This document shows, piece by piece, positions 61,203 through 64,000 of a stretch of 64,000 nucleotides of DNA; position 1 is the first letter of the stretch; every line of letters starts with the position of its first letter. This DNA comes from Odiellus spinosus. Its lineage: Eukaryota; Arthropoda; Arachnida; Opiliones; Phalangiidae. Position numbers and translations under genes: made by a program. The notes beneath the pieces were generated by a model. That model searched no databases and was not told the DNA's origin. It saw only the letters and a list, made by a program, of their open reading frames with translations. The DNA is taken from contig OY987237.1 in the NCBI GenBank assembly GCA_963920705.1, positions 7,098,601 to 7,162,600 of the forward strand. Reading direction: 5' to 3'.

Positions 61203-63488
61203 AGTTAAATTCGATATTAATTAGGGTTAAATTTGATATTAATTAGGGTTAAATTTGATATTAATTAGGGGTAAATTTGATATTAATTAGGGGTAAATTT
61301 TATATTAATTAGGGTTAAATTTGATATTAATTAGGGTTAAATTTTATATTAATTAGGGTTAAATTTTATATTAATTAGGGTTAAATTTTATATTAATTAG
61401 GGTTAAATTTTATATTAATTAGGGTTAAATTTGATATTAATTAGGGTTAAATTTGATATTAATTAGGGCTAAAGTATGATATTAATTAGGGCTAAAGTAT
61501 GATATTAATTAGGGCTAAAGTATGATATTAATTAGGGCTAAAGTATGATATTAATTAGGGCTAAAATATGATATTAATTAGGGCTAAAATATGATATTTA
61601 ATATAAATTAAGGTGAAAATTTAATATAAATTAAGGTGGAAATTTAATATAAATTAAGGTGGATATTTAATATAAATTAAGGTGGAAATTTAATATAAAT
61701 TAAGGTGGATATTTAATATAAATTAAGGTGGAAATTTAATATAAATTAAGGTGGAAATATAATATAAATTAAGGTGGAAATTTAATATAAATTAAGGTGG
61801 AAATTTAATATAAATTAAAGTGGAAATTTAATATATAATTAAGATGGAAATTTAATATATAATTAAGGTGGAAATTTAATATATAACTAAGGTGGAAATT
61901 TAATATATAACTAAGGTGGAAATTTAATATAAATTAAGGTGGAAATTTAATATAAATTAAGGTGGAAATTTAATATAAATTAAGGTGGAAATTTAATATA
62001 AATTAAGGTGGAAATTTAATATAAATTAAGGTGGAAATTTAATATAAATTAAGGTGGAAATTTAATATAAATTAAGGTGAAAATTTAATATAAATTAAGG
62101 TGGAAATTTAATATAAATTAAGGTGGAAATTTAATATAAATTAAGGTGGAAATTTAATATAAATTAAGGTGGAAATTTAATATAAATTAAAGTGGAAATT
62201 TAATATATAATTAAGATGGAAATTTAATATATAATTAAGGTGGAAATTTAATATATAACTAAGGTGGAAATTTAATATATAACTAAGGTGGAAATTTAAT
62301 ATAAATTAAGGTGGAAATTTAATATAAATTAAGGTGAAAATTTAATATAAATTAAGGTGGAAATTTAATATAAATTAAGGTGGAAATTTAATATAAATTA
62401 AGGTGGAAATTTAATATAAATTAAGGTGGAAATTTAATATAAATTAAGGTGGAAATTTAATATAAATTAAGGTGGAAATTTAATATAAATTAAGGTGGAA
62501 ATTTAATATAAATTAAGGTGGAAATTTAATATAAATTAAGGTGGAAATTTAATATAAATTAAGGTGGGAATTTAATATTAATTAAGGTGGAAATTTAATA
62601 TTAATTAAGGTGGAAATTTAATATAAATTAAGGTGGAAATTTAATATAAATTAAGGTGAAAATTTAATATAAATTAAGGTGGAAATTTAATATAAATTAA
62701 GGTGGAAATTTTATATAAATTAAGGTGGAAATTTAATATAAATTAAGGTGGAAATTTAATATAAATTAAGGTGGAAATTTAATATAAATTAAGGTGGAAA
62801 TTTAATATAAATTAAGGTGGAAATTTAATATAAATTAAGGTGGAAATTTAATATAAATTAAGGTGGAAATTTAATATATAATTAAGGTGGAAATTTAATA
62901 TATAATTAAGGTGGAAATTTAATATATAATTAAGGTGGAAATTTGATACAAATTAAGGTGGAAATTTGATATAAATTAAGGTGGAAATTTGATATAAATT
63001 AAGGTGGAAATTTGATATAAATTAAGGTGGAAATTTGATATAAATTAAGGTGGAAATTTAATATAAATTAAGGTGGAAATTTAATATAAATTAAGGTGGA
63101 AATTTAATATAAATTAAGGTGGAAATTTAATATAAATTAAGGTGGAAATTTAATATAAATTAAGGTGGAAATTTAATATAAATTAAGGTGAAAATTTAAT
63201 ATAAATTAAGGTGGAAATTTGATATAAATTAAGGTGGAAATTTGATATAAATTAAGGTGGAAATTTGATATAAATTAAGGTGGAAATTTGATATAAATTA
63301 AGGTGGAAATTTGATATAAATTAAGGTGGAAATTTAATATATAATAAGGGGGAAATTTAATACAAATTAAGGTGGAAATTTAATACAAATTAAGGTGGAA
63401 ATTTAATACAAATTAAGGTAGAAATTTAATACAAATTAAGGTAGAAATTTAATACAAATTAAGGTGGAAATTTAATATAAATTAAGGT
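61203..63488. repeat. Large satellite array, 22-23 bp units, about 2.3 kb
   Basis: The array starts with a 22-bp unit (TTAGGGTTAAATTTGATATT, then AA) to about 61600. It grades through GGGCTAAAGTATG variants into a 23-bp unit (AAGGTGGAAATTTAATATAA, then ATT) that continues to 63488. Variant blocks (ATATATAATTAAGATGG, ATATAACTAAGG) recur 372 bp apart, at 61817 and 62189. That indicates a segmental duplication inside the array. Confidence 0.95.
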
Positions 63489-64000
63489 GAAATGTTTATT
63501 AAATTTAAGCTTTATTTTCAAAATACAAAATTTAAAAGTAAAATGAAGAAATATAGCAAATGTACCCCATCTTATAGAATGAGGGGAGGTTGAGTACAAT
63601 TTTGAGGCGAAAGACTGGTACATACAAAACCGACATAAGTACATATGTACCGGTACAATAAAAGCAATATGTTCGATTAGGTGTTTCTTTTTTTTATATT
63701 TTTAAATAACAGAAGTAATAATAATGCCGTATATTTTATCGAAGAGAATGAAAGGAAAGTTTTTCGAATCGGTAATTTTTAGTTTCTAAAGAAAACTTTG
63801 AAAAAAAAAAATAAATAAAATAAAAAAAAAAAACTGGTTATCGGTTCTTACGTTTAGCCGTAACATAAAGGCGCCACAAAATTCTCTAATCAAAATAAGT
63901 TCGAAGTTGCGGAGCTTATAAAAGTAAGCCCACCTTGTATCTCATTATAATCCAAATGGCAGAGACGAAGATAAAAACCTACCTTGATACGTATTGAATT
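63489..64000. other. Right edge, no gene supported
   Basis: On the minus strand there is an AATAAA near 63505 and a good donor-like CAAG|GTAGGTTTTT near 63983, so an exon could enter from the right. The evidence is too thin to call. Confidence 0.25.

Overview
The window looks like nuclear DNA from an arthropod, most likely an insect. It is strongly AT-rich. It carries interstitial runs of the insect telomere pentamer TTAGG, spliceosomal intron signals, an arthropod-type dispersed repeat ('ACAGGGTGT...CATTTTAAGACGAAAA'), many miniature inverted-repeat transposons (MITEs) and many minisatellites. I see no bacterial operon structure, no rRNA, no convincing tRNA and no CRISPR array.

I can defend one protein-coding gene. 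It is a three-exon gene on the minus strand (58662-59873) encoding a 200-residue Gemin8 homologue, a subunit of the SMN complex that assembles spliceosomal snRNPs. Splice sites, intron phases, stop codon and poly(A) signal all agree. Beside it lie a 203-bp tandem duplication that copied and killed part of exon 2, a 461-bp near-perfect foldback containing TTAGG repeats, and two E2F-like sites upstream.

The other 58 kb or so is repeat-dominated. (1) TTAA-flanked MITEs with termini AGGGAGAATG (families A and C and small relatives) or AAGGGAAAC (family B) occur at about 20 places. Their ends fit the TTAAAGGRR signature of Kolobok/T2-type elements. (2) Two near-identical 0.3-kb MITEs (family D) and one 0.84-kb element (E) have CA...TG ends and exact 7-bp target duplications. 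A further element (F) shares its terminal 11 bp with E. (3) A 312-bp element with 29-bp terminal inverted repeats and an 11-bp duplication looks Mutator-like. (4) At least 18 minisatellite or satellite arrays have 20-200 bp units. The largest is 2.3 kb, at 61203-63488. Several of them, and MITE A, share the core TAGGCTTAG.

Layout: 1-690 satellite; 1.3-14.7 kb MITEs and dispersed repeats; 15-26 kb AT-rich arrays and MITE C; 26-31 kb MITEs A and B; 31-36 kb minisatellites plus one exon-like block; 36-41 kb composite MITE and elements D and F; 42-45 kb minisatellites and element E; 45-54 kb arrays, MITE A and the second D; 54-58 kb mostly unique with a hairpin and a GC-rich ORF patch; 57.9-60.5 kb foldback and Gemin8; 60.5-64 kb Mutator-like element and large satellite. 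Small open frames elsewhere are mostly chance or repeat-derived and are not annotated as genes.
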